This document shows, piece by piece, positions 10,901 to 14,298 of a stretch of 14,298 nt of DNA. A program made the position numbers and the translations under genes. The notes under the pieces are model-generated. The model ran no database searches. It was given only the letters and a program-made list of their open reading frames with translations, and was not told the origin of the DNA. The stretch comes from Microcaldota archaeon (GTDB lineage Archaea > Micrarchaeota > Micrarchaeia > Anstonellales > J096), in NCBI GenBank assembly GCA_015520875.1, contig WAPD01000053.1, forward strand, positions 1-14,298, given 5' to 3'. Position 1 is the stretch's first letter. Each line of letters starts with the position of its first letter.

Positions 10901-13900
10901 ATCTTCTTACACAATTGACATAATCCACCCTGTTATGTCCATTTCCAGCGTTAGTAGAATTAACTTAACACATAACTATACTGGGAGCTTTGTTGTTTCC
11001 AATTTAGGAATTCCCACAAATGCAACCATGGAATTGGAATGTCCAGCTGGTCTTTATTGTGAATGGATTCCAACCAATGGAACCTTTAACACAGGAGATA
11101 CAGTTACAGTAATTTACAATATTTCGATCCAAGGACTTGTTTCAGATAGAGAACATGTTAATTTAACTGTAAAGACACCTTCGAGAACCTTCAGACACCC
11201 ATTAACAATATACATCGATAGAGGAATCTCGGTAATATGGGAAAATGTAACCTTATTCCCATCCCACTCTTATAATTTAACACTTACATTTACCAACATA
11301 AGGCCTACTATCACTAATGTAACCTGTTCCATTGTATGCCCTAATTTATGGGGCTGTTCATTAAATGAAACTACCTTTACCTTAAACACAACCAAGAACA
11401 TCACAGCCAATATCTTTGTTCCATTACAAGAACTATCAACTTCAAGAATTATCTCTGTAGAATGTAATGCCCATAACATAAGTTCTTCCTATCCTAACAA
11501 CTTTACAATTTACCAACCACGCCCTAGCTTCACATTAACGCCTGATATAATTAACATAGGATTAAACAACCTTACATTAACAATTGTCCCAGACCCTAAC
11601 GTTACACAATCTCTATCATTGACTGCAACTTGTTCTGATGGTATTTCATGTTCATTAAATCAAACCACCGTTACAACGAACACTCCTAAAAATATTACCC
11701 TATATTTAACATTACCTTCTACCTTTACAAAGCCATTTGTAAACGTTTCAATAACCGCAAGCGACGGTGTTAGAAACTATCATTATATTGCACAACCATT
11801 GGCAAATATTTCTGTAATAGATATCTTTACTCACTTACAATACAATATAACAAGAAATCAAATCGTAAATATTCCTATAAGGTTCACAAACATAGGATTG
11901 CAAAATGCCACAAATGTCTCAGTTACATTTAATTGTGTCTTAGTGGAGTGTTTCAATAATTCCACATCGTTTAATTTAAGTGTGAGCAATTACACTATAT
12001 TCAATCTACCTATAAGAAAGGATTACAGCCCATTAGAAGGATATGTGGATATTAGAGCAGTTCATGGTACACAAACCTTTACACACAGGTTCTTTGTAAG
12101 ACCTCTATTACCTAATCTAGTTATTATTACAGATTCTAATATCACAGCGTACCAGAACACAACAATAACTATTCCATTCAGAATATCTAATTTAGGAGAG
12201 GATACAGCAATAAGCTTAAATGCTACAGCAACCTGTCCTATCGGAATTAATTGTAGCGTTTCATTCCTACAAGGCAATAATCTTTTAAGAGGCCAATACA
12301 GAGATGGTTACTTAAACGTGACAATCCCCGAAGACACAATTGACCCTATCCATATAACATTAAAAGCTTATGAAGTTGCAATAGAAAACACAACAACAAT
12401 TACAATAACTCCTCTATTAAAACCAAACTTTGACAATGTTGTTCCAGGTACAAAAGTTACCATAATAGATGTTAATGCAAGTTCTTTAACATTGCTAGAT
12501 ATCAATGGAAGCAATTATGTATTATTCAAGAATGGATCTGGAATCTATGCAGTTCATCCTAAATCCCATGTGTTTGTTGAGATATATCGAGGAGATGTAC
12601 AAGCATTAACAACCGCTTATTTGGATAATGATACTGTTTTAGATATTGTTTATAGCAATGGAACAGAGATATATTCATTGCTTTCTAGCGAATCTTATAA
12701 TATATCTCATTATCTATTTAGAACTGTGTTCCCAATAACTGGATTGGTTGCATTTGATGGTAATGGCGATGGTGTTGGAGACTTAGGAGTGGCAACTTCC
12801 AATAATGAACTTTCCATTTACATTAAAAATGGAACTTATGTGAAGAACGCTTCTCTACCATTGAATGTTCTATCTTTAACAGCATATGATTATGACGGAG
12901 ATGGGAAAGGAGATATTATTGCTGGTGATCCATTAGGACAAATTAACTTCATTAGGTCTCCATTTATTAATATCACAATAATTACTCCTAACATCTATTA
13001 CAATCCTGGAACTTATGTTACAATCGGAGATGTTTATTATACAAATAAAAGCTCTGTAATTGTAGGAGATTCCAACGGAGAAATCGAATATCTCAGAATG
13101 GACAACAATACCTTTGTAAAACGCTCTCTATTCAATATCTCAGCTCCAATTAAGGGGATAGCTTCTGTGGACTTTGAAGGAGATGGAGATTTAGATATAG
13201 TTGCTAGCGATGGAACCAAATTGTATTTCATTGAAATACAATCTCTAATTAGAAAACACGTTTATTCAACTCCCAGGGGATTAATGACAATCACTATTAC
13301 AATAATAAATCCTTTCTTCGCCACTATGAAGAACATCACAGTTGAGGATTATTGGGGCCCTGGAGAAGTTATCTTTAGAACTGACCAATCTGCTGAGATC
13401 AAATATATCTCTGAAACAACTCAAGTAACCTATATTGATCAAAGTGATTTAACCTGGACCGGAACAAAGGTAATTATTCCAGGAGTTTATAGTATAGAAC
13501 CATTCACATTGCTTGAGATCACCTATTATCTGCAAGAAAACACATCATCTCCTGTGCTATATCAGCCTAAAGTCACTTATCAAAGAATAAAACCACAAAC
13601 CAACAATCTTGGAGTCTTGCTTTCAGACCACCTTAAAGAAACAGTTCCATATCATGTTGTAAATCCTCACTATGGAACTTGGTTAACTGCCATAGACAAC
13701 GGAGATGTTACTGGAAATAGACCTGATTTTGTAACATTAAATGTAAGCATTCAAGATGTTTCTTATTATAAATACGTAACAACATTTGAGGATCCTAATG
13801 CATGTTTAAGCTATTGTCCTGGTTATGCCTATTGTATTAAAGATCCAACTACCGATAATTATTATCCACCTTTATATGCCTATACGACATCCAATCCCTA

Positions 13901-14298
13901 CATACCAATTTCTGTGGTTGGAACCCCTGCCTACAATTCTTTAATCTATGTAAAGGCAAAGATAAAGAACCAAGGAGAGGTTGGAAGCTCTGCACCAGTA
14001 GGGTTCTATTTGAACAATCTCAGGTATTTAACTTACCTTTATAATCTATCTGTGAACGAAACGAGATGGGATCCACCATCATGGCCTGTAACAAATATGC
14101 CTTACGGCATTCCACTACCTTTGGGACCTAACGAAATTAAAATATTGATTGACCCTGACAATGTTGTTTCAGAACTAGATAAAACGAACAACCTCTACCT
14201 ATATCAATTAAATATTACAGATTATGCAGATTATAAAATAAATGATGTATATATCTCTGATCAATACGGAAATCCATTACCAGCTGTTACAGGAGGTA
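1851..14298 (+). CDS. Giant multidomain secreted surface protein, at least 4149 residues (3'-partial)
   Basis: ATG 1851 opens a frame that I read codon by codon to base 14297 without a stop, 4149 codons, so the product exceeds roughly 450 kDa. It starts with a signal peptide (residues 1-30, VYA then D). Domains by residue: beta-helix-like 31-580; carbohydrate-binding-like 585-706; LamG-like 741-920; second carbohydrate-binding-like domain 1046-1182; DUF2341-like about 1364-1455; Cys-rich beta-helix 1885-2037; Ig-like 2044-2213; thirteen NEW3/CARDB-type repeats 2215-3524; FG-GAP propeller about 3525-3800; DUF11-like about 3804-3900; CARDB 4016-4124. Sequons are very dense and Lys is scarce. 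No enzyme active site was seen, and any C-terminal anchor would be beyond the window. The gene overlaps the upstream surface gene by 26 bases, so the two are probably one operon. The best guess is an adhesin or fibre mediating contact with a cell or polysaccharide. The secreted, modular nature is well supported; the role is inference. Confidence 0.93.
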   Translation, partial: MNLLRTLISLIALLGLAYTVNYSLIIPVYADYIYIDDDGICGGFSPCYRNFSSALTSVFIYNNTIFYVFNGTYNEGNLIFDQGKGVLGESNNAYLFANSIYVNSSNFFIENISIETFYFRANSLDYLDLNFNLTNIVKLNITNVGALNFRLQGEFSSNYGREVRFVNIREGNITLNLTNTTYIYENIWNFTNISNALVTGEAAIGRYGDTFEIGALTNVSFVNLTFYPTGAYETSIWLPSPLYLKNVYSENFTIVNETVCFYANYPLPSECDTFIGYNVSGTISIPNTSDIVVNYLGGRYQNVLLYGNSVTLNLGSSPKNSTFIAFSNDVLAIANNSTRLVVRNSNDLIALGNFSSLNFDTGENYYVKVNASWAELVEINNVTIEYTSMDLLSTYRLSNYSISSSNISRFRSDSSQNWSLVNSIIHTFESYDSDPGIFSGYAENVSAVSWTIYKMGYYAFPNVTLNNVTGRVIGEEGNVTIENSSLQDPYNSVNIWNSYVQLKNVNLSSIYPIVRTPFVDYNVTNISYAPNCNSLTFTTSSNKLCILFMESIPVAFSYGTTHDLTYSGYGNYSIVCADVVYLNNSGFEDGTYSNWYVAGSGTKSIVNDSLMGNYSLSLYVSSSWGEMKAERPLDNLYKALFLVYKSDGPYLNVNYVKLLPTSSNWSYGYVPLNYKSVNISLDKRGTVLIDEVYLLDNISVRCVGSMENITLKEVIATHNLTVSDAVSGPFYVENPLMNLEGLLYYNGFETVPFNEYSPGPGVFEGYYNLVPGKFGKGIYKDFSLRIRGLSIAYNTSPGITISFWYKGAGLYSSISMLTSNTYSFRWVSSYGQYYFYVGTSRVYHSFEPNEWHMYTLVWNRSNSQLDLYIDGTFVNTTTVSSFPLVDYINLQEYGYWDEFFIFARPLTPGEIQDLYQGIYYPVNVDVELDGTPVEYGWDGINRLWVNASMSPGTHQLIITSPGTSTPTFVSNLLSDYLVNGTLNLNIDAGDQLIWRYYGYDTTYYDRKILELRNDTTSLLNLSFNRSFYGGTFLMPPSSNNSSSSGTLPNITNGDFETGDLTGWTTSGDQLWTVQSSVVYEGSFAAQSGAINDDESTTISTTVILNSSADLVFWWKVSTESGYDEVEFTINGTTIFIESGEVNWEEKRVTLSPGTYTLTWTYYRDCCYGGGSNLVWLDYVHFEPPSSSGSGGPSNVFQFNNANIYGEIEFLYNVNSTDTWLTIRKGLLFKQYNLSGTYWPLFFNSTLNVPVYLTYLGLAKGQNSIADNTSYALATGCRVSTSIVNGTIVNTTNFTFNLINYETTPVTCEVFVNGSSQCTFNNINSGTYVCDLGLAEGEKASVEVNCSVSNSTCSVPPTSLQYFSWKDPFSHSRIIYNADLSQGINYLTLEINYTSAGDLYNITIVNSSGEQEFVPFRVLSVQSPYVHYWSDYPGAIKLLVYSPVNNTYLTLYLGNGGTGSLGLPLNNTTLVSHSTNAQYINGTLFLYPNASLMLENVSNYIILGAFDILTPPSLTGTSRVSNLIYVDNLMYSGEPSYYGSSLRVYLRNSTSYARVVYYDHSTYIPSTAESYYWIFGRAQEYVLSWIERGNEILINESASPTLNITVTSNYSDTIIYPLVFQVIVLNESFHTSTASLYREEVNDYFYVETPLQHDTHPTYFEYNSSNDRICTPFNISAGYDFVSYAFDFGIYNWTISCPNYNKTGSVIVDNVSIEFIGPASANQTNTTLFFNVSTLFNEYVGCEIENLNNSNKTLLVSKKGIINATLPFIIGTNTIRAYCWTVGGTSIYYDYNIPTNFPPQINITSPANNSTITGPIVNIIVNVSDENISEVSCNITLNDTLIYNFSANESFTSPYYLPLAGYYYLNVTCADSQSTVSQFSYFIKTGSGECYSCGECNDMLQNPIYSTVVAKVDLYTPSYEDACIYLNVSKTFTCDNVYIISNENQSGVIIEGDGTLSQCGIYGANKGIWVKYGNPQILQVNSSNNKYGLYLDAGTANVQLSRFTFNYMDIYNVSSANGLNDICNTYYQWSENGHPGCYATYLENYVPWIEVLTNLTYVNNTTFNISIVVHDNYSQILSCNISSTSFTAQRDVPRDVTVNLPPVEGPHNVTIECADPSGNYNNTTLLYIYDTTPPNVTVYSPINGTVFVGNTVLYNFSSIDNLSPYTICSVDGTIVNVTNQTELYLTYPTGTHDVNITCWDLANNSITIPLTFRNDPSYLNITPSEVNVSLETGTNVTLTFNISPQLTPSLVNVLLSVDDCYYPYSCNLYPSAFSTLTGVETFNLTISLPLGEALPDQTIHVRASENTYNTTMLVPVNVDALSPHIVISPVNYTTTLENLTMLVYNISNDGDASISNLTYNLNCDLGINCTLVSAPISLGPGDSSYLNVTIYVPYNYTSRVYNIPLTYTSSVGADTILLNVRVLQPFLSASDYVLPVSNVTSNITYPVINTGGSEARAVITSVNCPPGFYCNITPNSFTLLPGQSINLTFSAIQLSAIIDGTAIVSMQDPVGRTWTNRIILRISKPNLILNITPTTLNYGTNNLTLTITNIGDRESLPATLSPICSTSCALNQTNIPLINPNESINLTLTITLPQTYLSTNYSVNLTILEQNGRMWRFRNILHVPQPHFVISVNQSWLGKTTNQLSFTINNTGDYDLVNSSIALVCPAGWTCGNTSMPVLAQGNSYIVDLNASVSPYYYFSTANLILRISNDYKSFDHNLSFAVLQPNIIVEYPLIYLYPGQTKSFLFNITNNGNWTLDLSYLNMSYVPINWTITYNDTTIPSIPVNGTKTINVTISVPITETKSYENFDFIVQEIYGKEWHQMVPIYVHQPDLNVTYSPAYLDIGNTYYNITIQNNGSLDLEGASVQLICPGTSAYILNTSSFDLPINATLNFDAYTRVVTNEINCTVYVYNENLTLAENIVLYAKHLNLSISHDLPTSAPVGYQNEHHFYLTNLAPYEVNFTVTLSCDTCNNSIEFYTLLPNQTLNLTYNISIPLNYTEDELELVLKRWYQGLVLEESSYTIDIIHPVMSISSVSRINLTHNYTGSFVVSNLGIPTNATMELECPAGLYCEWIPTNGTFNTGDTVTVIYNISIQGLVSDREHVNLTVKTPSRTFRHPLTIYIDRGISVIWENVTLFPSHSYNLTLTFTNIRPTITNVTCSIVCPNLWGCSLNETTFTLNTTKNITANIFVPLQELSTSRIISVECNAHNISSSYPNNFTIYQPRPSFTLTPDIINIGLNNLTLTIVPDPNVTQSLSLTATCSDGISCSLNQTTVTTNTPKNITLYLTLPSTFTKPFVNVSITASDGVRNYHYIAQPLANISVIDIFTHLQYNITRNQIVNIPIRFTNIGLQNATNVSVTFNCVLVECFNNSTSFNLSVSNYTIFNLPIRKDYSPLEGYVDIRAVHGTQTFTHRFFVRPLLPNLVIITDSNITAYQNTTITIPFRISNLGEDTAISLNATATCPIGINCSVSFLQGNNLLRGQYRDGYLNVTIPEDTIDPIHITLKAYEVAIENTTTITITPLLKPNFDNVVPGTKVTIIDVNASSLTLLDINGSNYVLFKNGSGIYAVHPKSHVFVEIYRGDVQALTTAYLDNDTVLDIVYSNGTEIYSLLSSESYNISHYLFRTVFPITGLVAFDGNGDGVGDLGVATSNNELSIYIKNGTYVKNASLPLNVLSLTAYDYDGDGKGDIIAGDPLGQINFIRSPFINITIITPNIYYNPGTYVTIGDVYYTNKSSVIVGDSNGEIEYLRMDNNTFVKRSLFNISAPIKGIASVDFEGDGDLDIVASDGTKLYFIEIQSLIRKHVYSTPRGLMTITITIINPFFATMKNITVEDYWGPGEVIFRTDQSAEIKYISETTQVTYIDQSDLTWTGTKVIIPGVYSIEPFTLLEITYYLQENTSSPVLYQPKVTYQRIKPQTNNLGVLLSDHLKETVPYHVVNPHYGTWLTAIDNGDVTGNRPDFVTLNVSIQDVSYYKYVTTFEDPNACLSYCPGYAYCIKDPTTDNYYPPLYAYTTSNPYIPISVVGTPAYNSLIYVKAKIKNQGEVGSSAPVGFYLNNLRYLTYLYNLSVNETRWDPPSWPVTNMPYGIPLPLGPNEIKILIDPDNVVSELDKTNNLYLYQLNITDYADYKINDVYISDQYGNPLPAVTGG
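1941..3600 (+). other. Right-handed beta-helix-like N-terminal domain
   Basis: Residues 31 to about 580 open with DYIYIDDDG, then C-G-G-F-S-P-C-Y, an Ala/Leu helix-like stretch and FYVFNGTYNE. This order is typical of the cap of pectate-lyase-like or NosD-like beta-helix domains in archaeal surface proteins. Many short strands follow, rich in Asn, Ser, Ile and Phe at regular spacing (N-I-S, N-V-T, N-L-T repeated), as in solenoid coils. No Asp/Arg/His set of a polysaccharide lyase or hydrolase stands out, so a structural or binding role is more likely than catalysis. The end of the domain is approximate; part of it may be a different all-beta fold. Confidence 0.6.
3603..3968 (+). other. Carbohydrate-binding-module-like jelly roll (CBM4/9 style)
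   Basis: Residues 585-706 begin SGFEDGTYSNW, followed by GNYSLSLYV and end near IDEVYLLDN. The start (N/G-F-E-D-G...W), a mid-domain G-N-Y-S-L-x-L strand and an I-D-(D/E)-V-x-L close are the usual landmarks of CBM4/9-type and related galactose-binding-like beta sandwiches. It lies directly before the LamG-like domain. Ligand specificity cannot be read from the sequence. Confidence 0.6.
4071..4610 (+). other. LamG-like (concanavalin A-like lectin/glucanase) domain
   Basis: Residues 741-920 show the landmarks of LamG-like jelly-roll domains: GKFGKGIY near the start, ITISFWYKG, EWHMYTLVWNRS, LDLYIDGTFV, and a closing W-D-E-F-F-I-F-A-R-P-L-T-P-G-E-I-Q-D-L-Y. The length of about 180 residues suits the family. 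Such domains bind glycans or proteins, often with calcium; binding residues cannot be assigned here. This is one of the more secure domain calls in the protein. Confidence 0.82.
4611..4952 (+). other. Beta-rich region between LamG-like domain and first Ser-rich linker
   Basis: About 114 residues contain DVELDGTPVEYGW and SPGTHQLIITSPG, which look like a PEGA-like or Ig-like strand pair, then NIDAGDQLIWRYYGYD and LELRND. No family is assigned with confidence. The region ends at the linker PPSSNNSSSSG. Confidence 0.35.
4986..5396 (+). other. Second carbohydrate-binding-like domain between Ser/Gly linkers
   Basis: Residues 1046-1182 carry TNGDFETGDLTGW, YEGSFAAQSG, FWWKVSTESGYDEVEF, GEVNWEEKRVTL, GTYTLTWTYYRD and a closing VWLDYVHF. 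I recognise this set from a beta-sandwich module, CBM- or MAM-like, that recurs in secreted bacterial and archaeal proteins. It is flanked by low-complexity linkers at 4953-4985 (PPSSNNSSSSG) and 5397-5429 (PPSSSGSGGPS), which mark it as a mobile, independently folding cassette. Adjacent C-C in RDCCYGGG is unusual. Confidence 0.7.
5430..5939 (+). other. Beta-rich region with several Cys, family not recognised
   Basis: This stretch of about 170 residues holds alternating strands and several Cys (ATGCRVST, VTCEVFVNG, QCTF, YVCDLG, VNCSVSNSTCSV), as in Ig-like domains of archaeal surface proteins where Cys lie in facing strands. TYWPLFFN and VPVYLTYLG precede them. I assign no specific family; the part from 5640 to 5920 is probably one Ig-like domain. 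Confidence 0.4.
5940..6215 (+). other. DUF2341-like domain
   Basis: Residues 1364-1455 begin WKDPFSHSRIIYNADL and include YNITIVNSSGEQEFVPFRV and a late segment IKLLVYSP, then NTYLTLYLGNGG. An initial W-x-x-x-x-x-x-R, a central N-x-x-G strand and a final T-x-Y-L-x-Y-G-N strand are the landmarks of DUF2341, which often sits next to LamG-like domains. The match is partial, so this is a tentative call; the region could instead be another beta sandwich. Confidence 0.4.
6216..7238 (+). other. Beta-rich Ig-like region, no family assigned
   Basis: About 340 residues with dense sequons (NNT, NGT, NAS, NVS, NST, NTS, NES, NIT, NYS) join the DUF2341-like part to the first clear Ig-like domain. The last part (about 6960-7235) resembles an Ig-like domain, with IEFIGPASANQT, a Cys in GCEIENLN and a partner in AYCWTVGG. 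The rest has strand-rich, Tyr-rich sequence without recognised motifs. Confidence 0.4.
7239..7502 (+). other. Ig-like domain
   Basis: Residues 1797-1884 show PPQINITSPANNSTIT, then VNVSDENISEVSCNIT and YYLNVTCADS. P-x-I-x-x-x-S-P-x-N-x-(S/T)-x, a V-S-D-x-N-x-S strand and paired Cys in S-C-N and T-C-A-D are typical of Ig-like surface domains common in archaea. Confidence 0.7.
7503..7961 (+). other. Short Cys-rich beta-helix (NosD-like) segment
   Basis: Residues 1885-2037 open with GECYSCGECNDML (C-x2-C-x2-C at 7515-7535), then VVAKVDLYTPSYEDACIYL, TFTCDNVYIISN, GVIIEGDGT, CGIYGANKGIWVKYG, NNKYGLYLDAG, and end ICNTYYQW with GHPGCY. An opening Cys cluster, an A-C-I-x-I strand, a C-D-x strand with an x-G-x-G turn, and G-I/G-L-Y-L coils are a pattern I associate with short NosD-like beta-helices in DPANN archaeal surface proteins. 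It has few coils, so it may be a remnant or a compact version. The extracellular location favours disulphides over metal binding. Confidence 0.6.
7980..8490 (+). other. Two Ig-like domains preceding the repeat array
   Basis: The first (7980-8244) carries WIEVLTNLTYVNNTTFNIS, SCNISS and NVTIECADPSGNYNNTT. The second (8245-8490) carries PNVTVYSPINGTVF, YNFSSIDNLSPYTICSV and DVNITCWDLANNS. Both end in the T-C/E-C-x-D-x-x-x-N strand usual for this Ig-like type, with a partner Cys in an earlier strand, implying one disulphide each. DTTPPN joins them. Confidence 0.7.
8493..12422 (+). repeat. Array of 13 NEW3/CARDB-type Ig repeats, about 100 residues each
   Basis: Residues 2215-3524 divide into 13 units starting at bases 8493, 8811, 9120, 9420, 9723, 10023, 10338, 10629, 10929, 11223, 11523, 11826 and 12111, lengths 285-318 bases (mean about 101 codons). 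A typical unit reads: P-x-(L/F/I) strand, about 15 residues, (F/L)-x-I-(T/S)-N-x-G, a strand ending in C-x5-C (often C-P-x-G-x-x-C), an L-x-x-(G/N)-x-(S/T) turn, (V/L)-x-(L/I)-x-(V/I)-P, and a last strand that often ends in Q-P. This suits alpha-galactosidase NEW3-type or CARDB-type beta sandwiches, which act as spacers in extracellular proteins. Units share spacing rather than sequence, so the array is old or strongly diversified. Units 6 (10023) and 7 (10338) lack the full Cys pair. It would form a long, rigid, glycosylated stalk. Confidence 0.8.
12423..13250 (+). other. FG-GAP/VCBS-type beta-propeller region
   Basis: Residues about 3525-3800 contain blade-like units: TLLDINGSNYVLF; ALTTAYLDNDTVLDIVYSNG; GLVAFDGNGDGVGDLGVATS; LTAYDYDGDGKGDIIAGD; GDVYYTNKSSVIVGDSNG; IASVDFEGDGDLDIVASDG. 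Three hold Asp-rich calcium-type loops: DGNGDGVGD (12756-12782), DYDGDGKGD (12888-12914), DFEGDGDLD (13170-13196). Each loop is followed by a hydrophobic strand (LGVA, IIAG, IVAS), as in the FG-GAP repeats of integrin alpha chains and many microbial surface proteins. Six blades are visible; the propeller is near-complete or a seventh blade is diverged. It probably binds a protein or glycan at the end of the Ig stalk. Confidence 0.78.
13260..13560 (+). other. DUF11-like beta sandwich
   Basis: The segment after the propeller has TITITIINPFFATMKNITVEDYWGPG, given here by its parts TITITIINPF and KNITVEDYWGPG, and later VIIPGVYSIEPFTLLEITYYL. A T-x-T-x-x-x-N strand, an N-(V/I)-T-V-x-D-x-x-P-like strand and a late L-x-x-x-E-x-x-Y strand match the DUF11-like 'conserved repeat' domain. 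The match is by eye and tentative. Confidence 0.45.
13561..13895 (+). other. Linker region with Cys cluster before CARDB
   Basis: About 112 residues connect the DUF11-like part to the CARDB domain. They contain AIDNGDVTGNRPDFVTLNV, which looks like an isolated Asp-rich propeller or VCBS-type strand, and a Cys cluster A-C-L-S-Y-C-P-G-Y-A-Y-C (13800-13835). No family is assigned. Confidence 0.35.
13896..14222 (+). other. CARDB domain
   Basis: Residues 4016-4124 show YVKAKIKNQGEVGSSAPVGFYL, PLGPNEIKILIDPDNVVSEL and DKTNNLYLYQL. The strand I-K-N-x-G-x-x-x-S-x-x-x-x-x-F-Y, the L-G-P-N-E-I-x-I turn and the closing D-P-x-N-x-V-x-E-x-(D)-x-x-N-N are the standard CARDB landmarks. These cell-adhesion-related domains occur in archaeal and bacterial exported proteins. 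Another domain begins right after it (DYKINDVYISDQYG) and is cut by the window end. Confidence 0.8.

Noticed and set aside
11270..11479. Minus-strand reading frame of 69 codons
   Set aside because: Antisense to the Ig array; the apparent hydrophobic stretches mirror Asn/Thr-rich codons on the other strand.
12062..12277. Minus-strand reading frame of 71 codons
   Set aside because: Antisense to the last Ig repeats, with no upstream signals or recognised family.
8493..12422. Recent tandem duplication or assembly artefact in the Ig array
   Set aside because: The units share only spacing and a few residues; I saw no long identical DNA stretches, so the array is not a recent copy series or a collapsed repeat.
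12756..13196. Asp-rich loops as dockerin repeats or EF-hands
   Set aside because: The three loops are 132 and 282 bases apart, each followed by a short hydrophobic strand and preceded by a beta strand, which fits FG-GAP blades; the paired helices of dockerins are absent.
13037..13231. Minus-strand reading frame of 64 codons
   Set aside because: Antisense to propeller blades with conserved motifs on the + strand; no support as a gene.
1..14298. CRISPR array, tRNA/rRNA genes, insertion sequence, terminators
   Set aside because: Coding sequence fills the whole window; no regularly spaced identical repeats, cloverleaf, transposase motifs or terminal inverted repeats were seen.

Overview
The window is entirely coding on the + strand and holds two very large, secreted, surface-type genes that both run off the window. 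The low G+C, the density of N-x-S/T sequons, the Tyr/Asn/Thr-rich and Lys-poor composition, AGA/AGG-biased arginine codons and the mix of domains (Gly-rich GGGGRIAIY modules, right-handed beta-helices opening with a Cys cluster, NEW3/CARDB-type Ig repeats) resemble giant cell-surface proteins of archaea, most like the small-genome DPANN lineages (Woesearchaeota/Pacearchaeota type). That assignment is inference from protein style; no taxonomic marker gene is present.

Layout. Bases 2-1876 are the 3' end of a gene whose start lies upstream. It encodes two diverged Gly-rich beta modules about 274 residues apart, followed by about 185 residues of beta-rich sequence, and ends without a membrane anchor. 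Overlapping its last 26 bases in another frame, a second gene starts at ATG 1851 and stays open to the last base, 4149 codons without a stop. I translated it codon by codon. Its order is: signal peptide (1851-1940), beta-helix-like region (about 1941-3600), carbohydrate-binding-like jelly roll (3603-3968), LamG/concanavalin-like domain (4071-4610), beta-rich linker region, a second carbohydrate-binding-like domain between two Ser/Gly linkers (4986-5396), a DUF2341-like region (about 5940-6215), more Ig-like sequence, a short Cys-rich beta-helix (7503-7961), two or three classic Ig-like domains (7980-8490), a regular array of 13 NEW3/CARDB-type Ig repeats of about 100 residues (8493-12422), an FG-GAP/VCBS-type beta-propeller with three Asp-rich loops (12423-13250), a DUF11-like domain, and a CARDB domain (13896-14222), with a further domain starting as the window ends.

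How it may work. The overlap and the ribosome binding site inside the upstream gene point to one operon with coupled translation. The domain order suggests a very long, heavily glycosylated fibre: lectin-like modules near the N terminus, a disulphide-stabilised Ig stalk, then a propeller. Attachment to a host cell, a partner or a polysaccharide is the most natural role, but this is inference; no catalytic residues, anchor or binding partner can be seen here. I see no RNA genes, mobile elements, CRISPR arrays, terminators or intergenic promoters.
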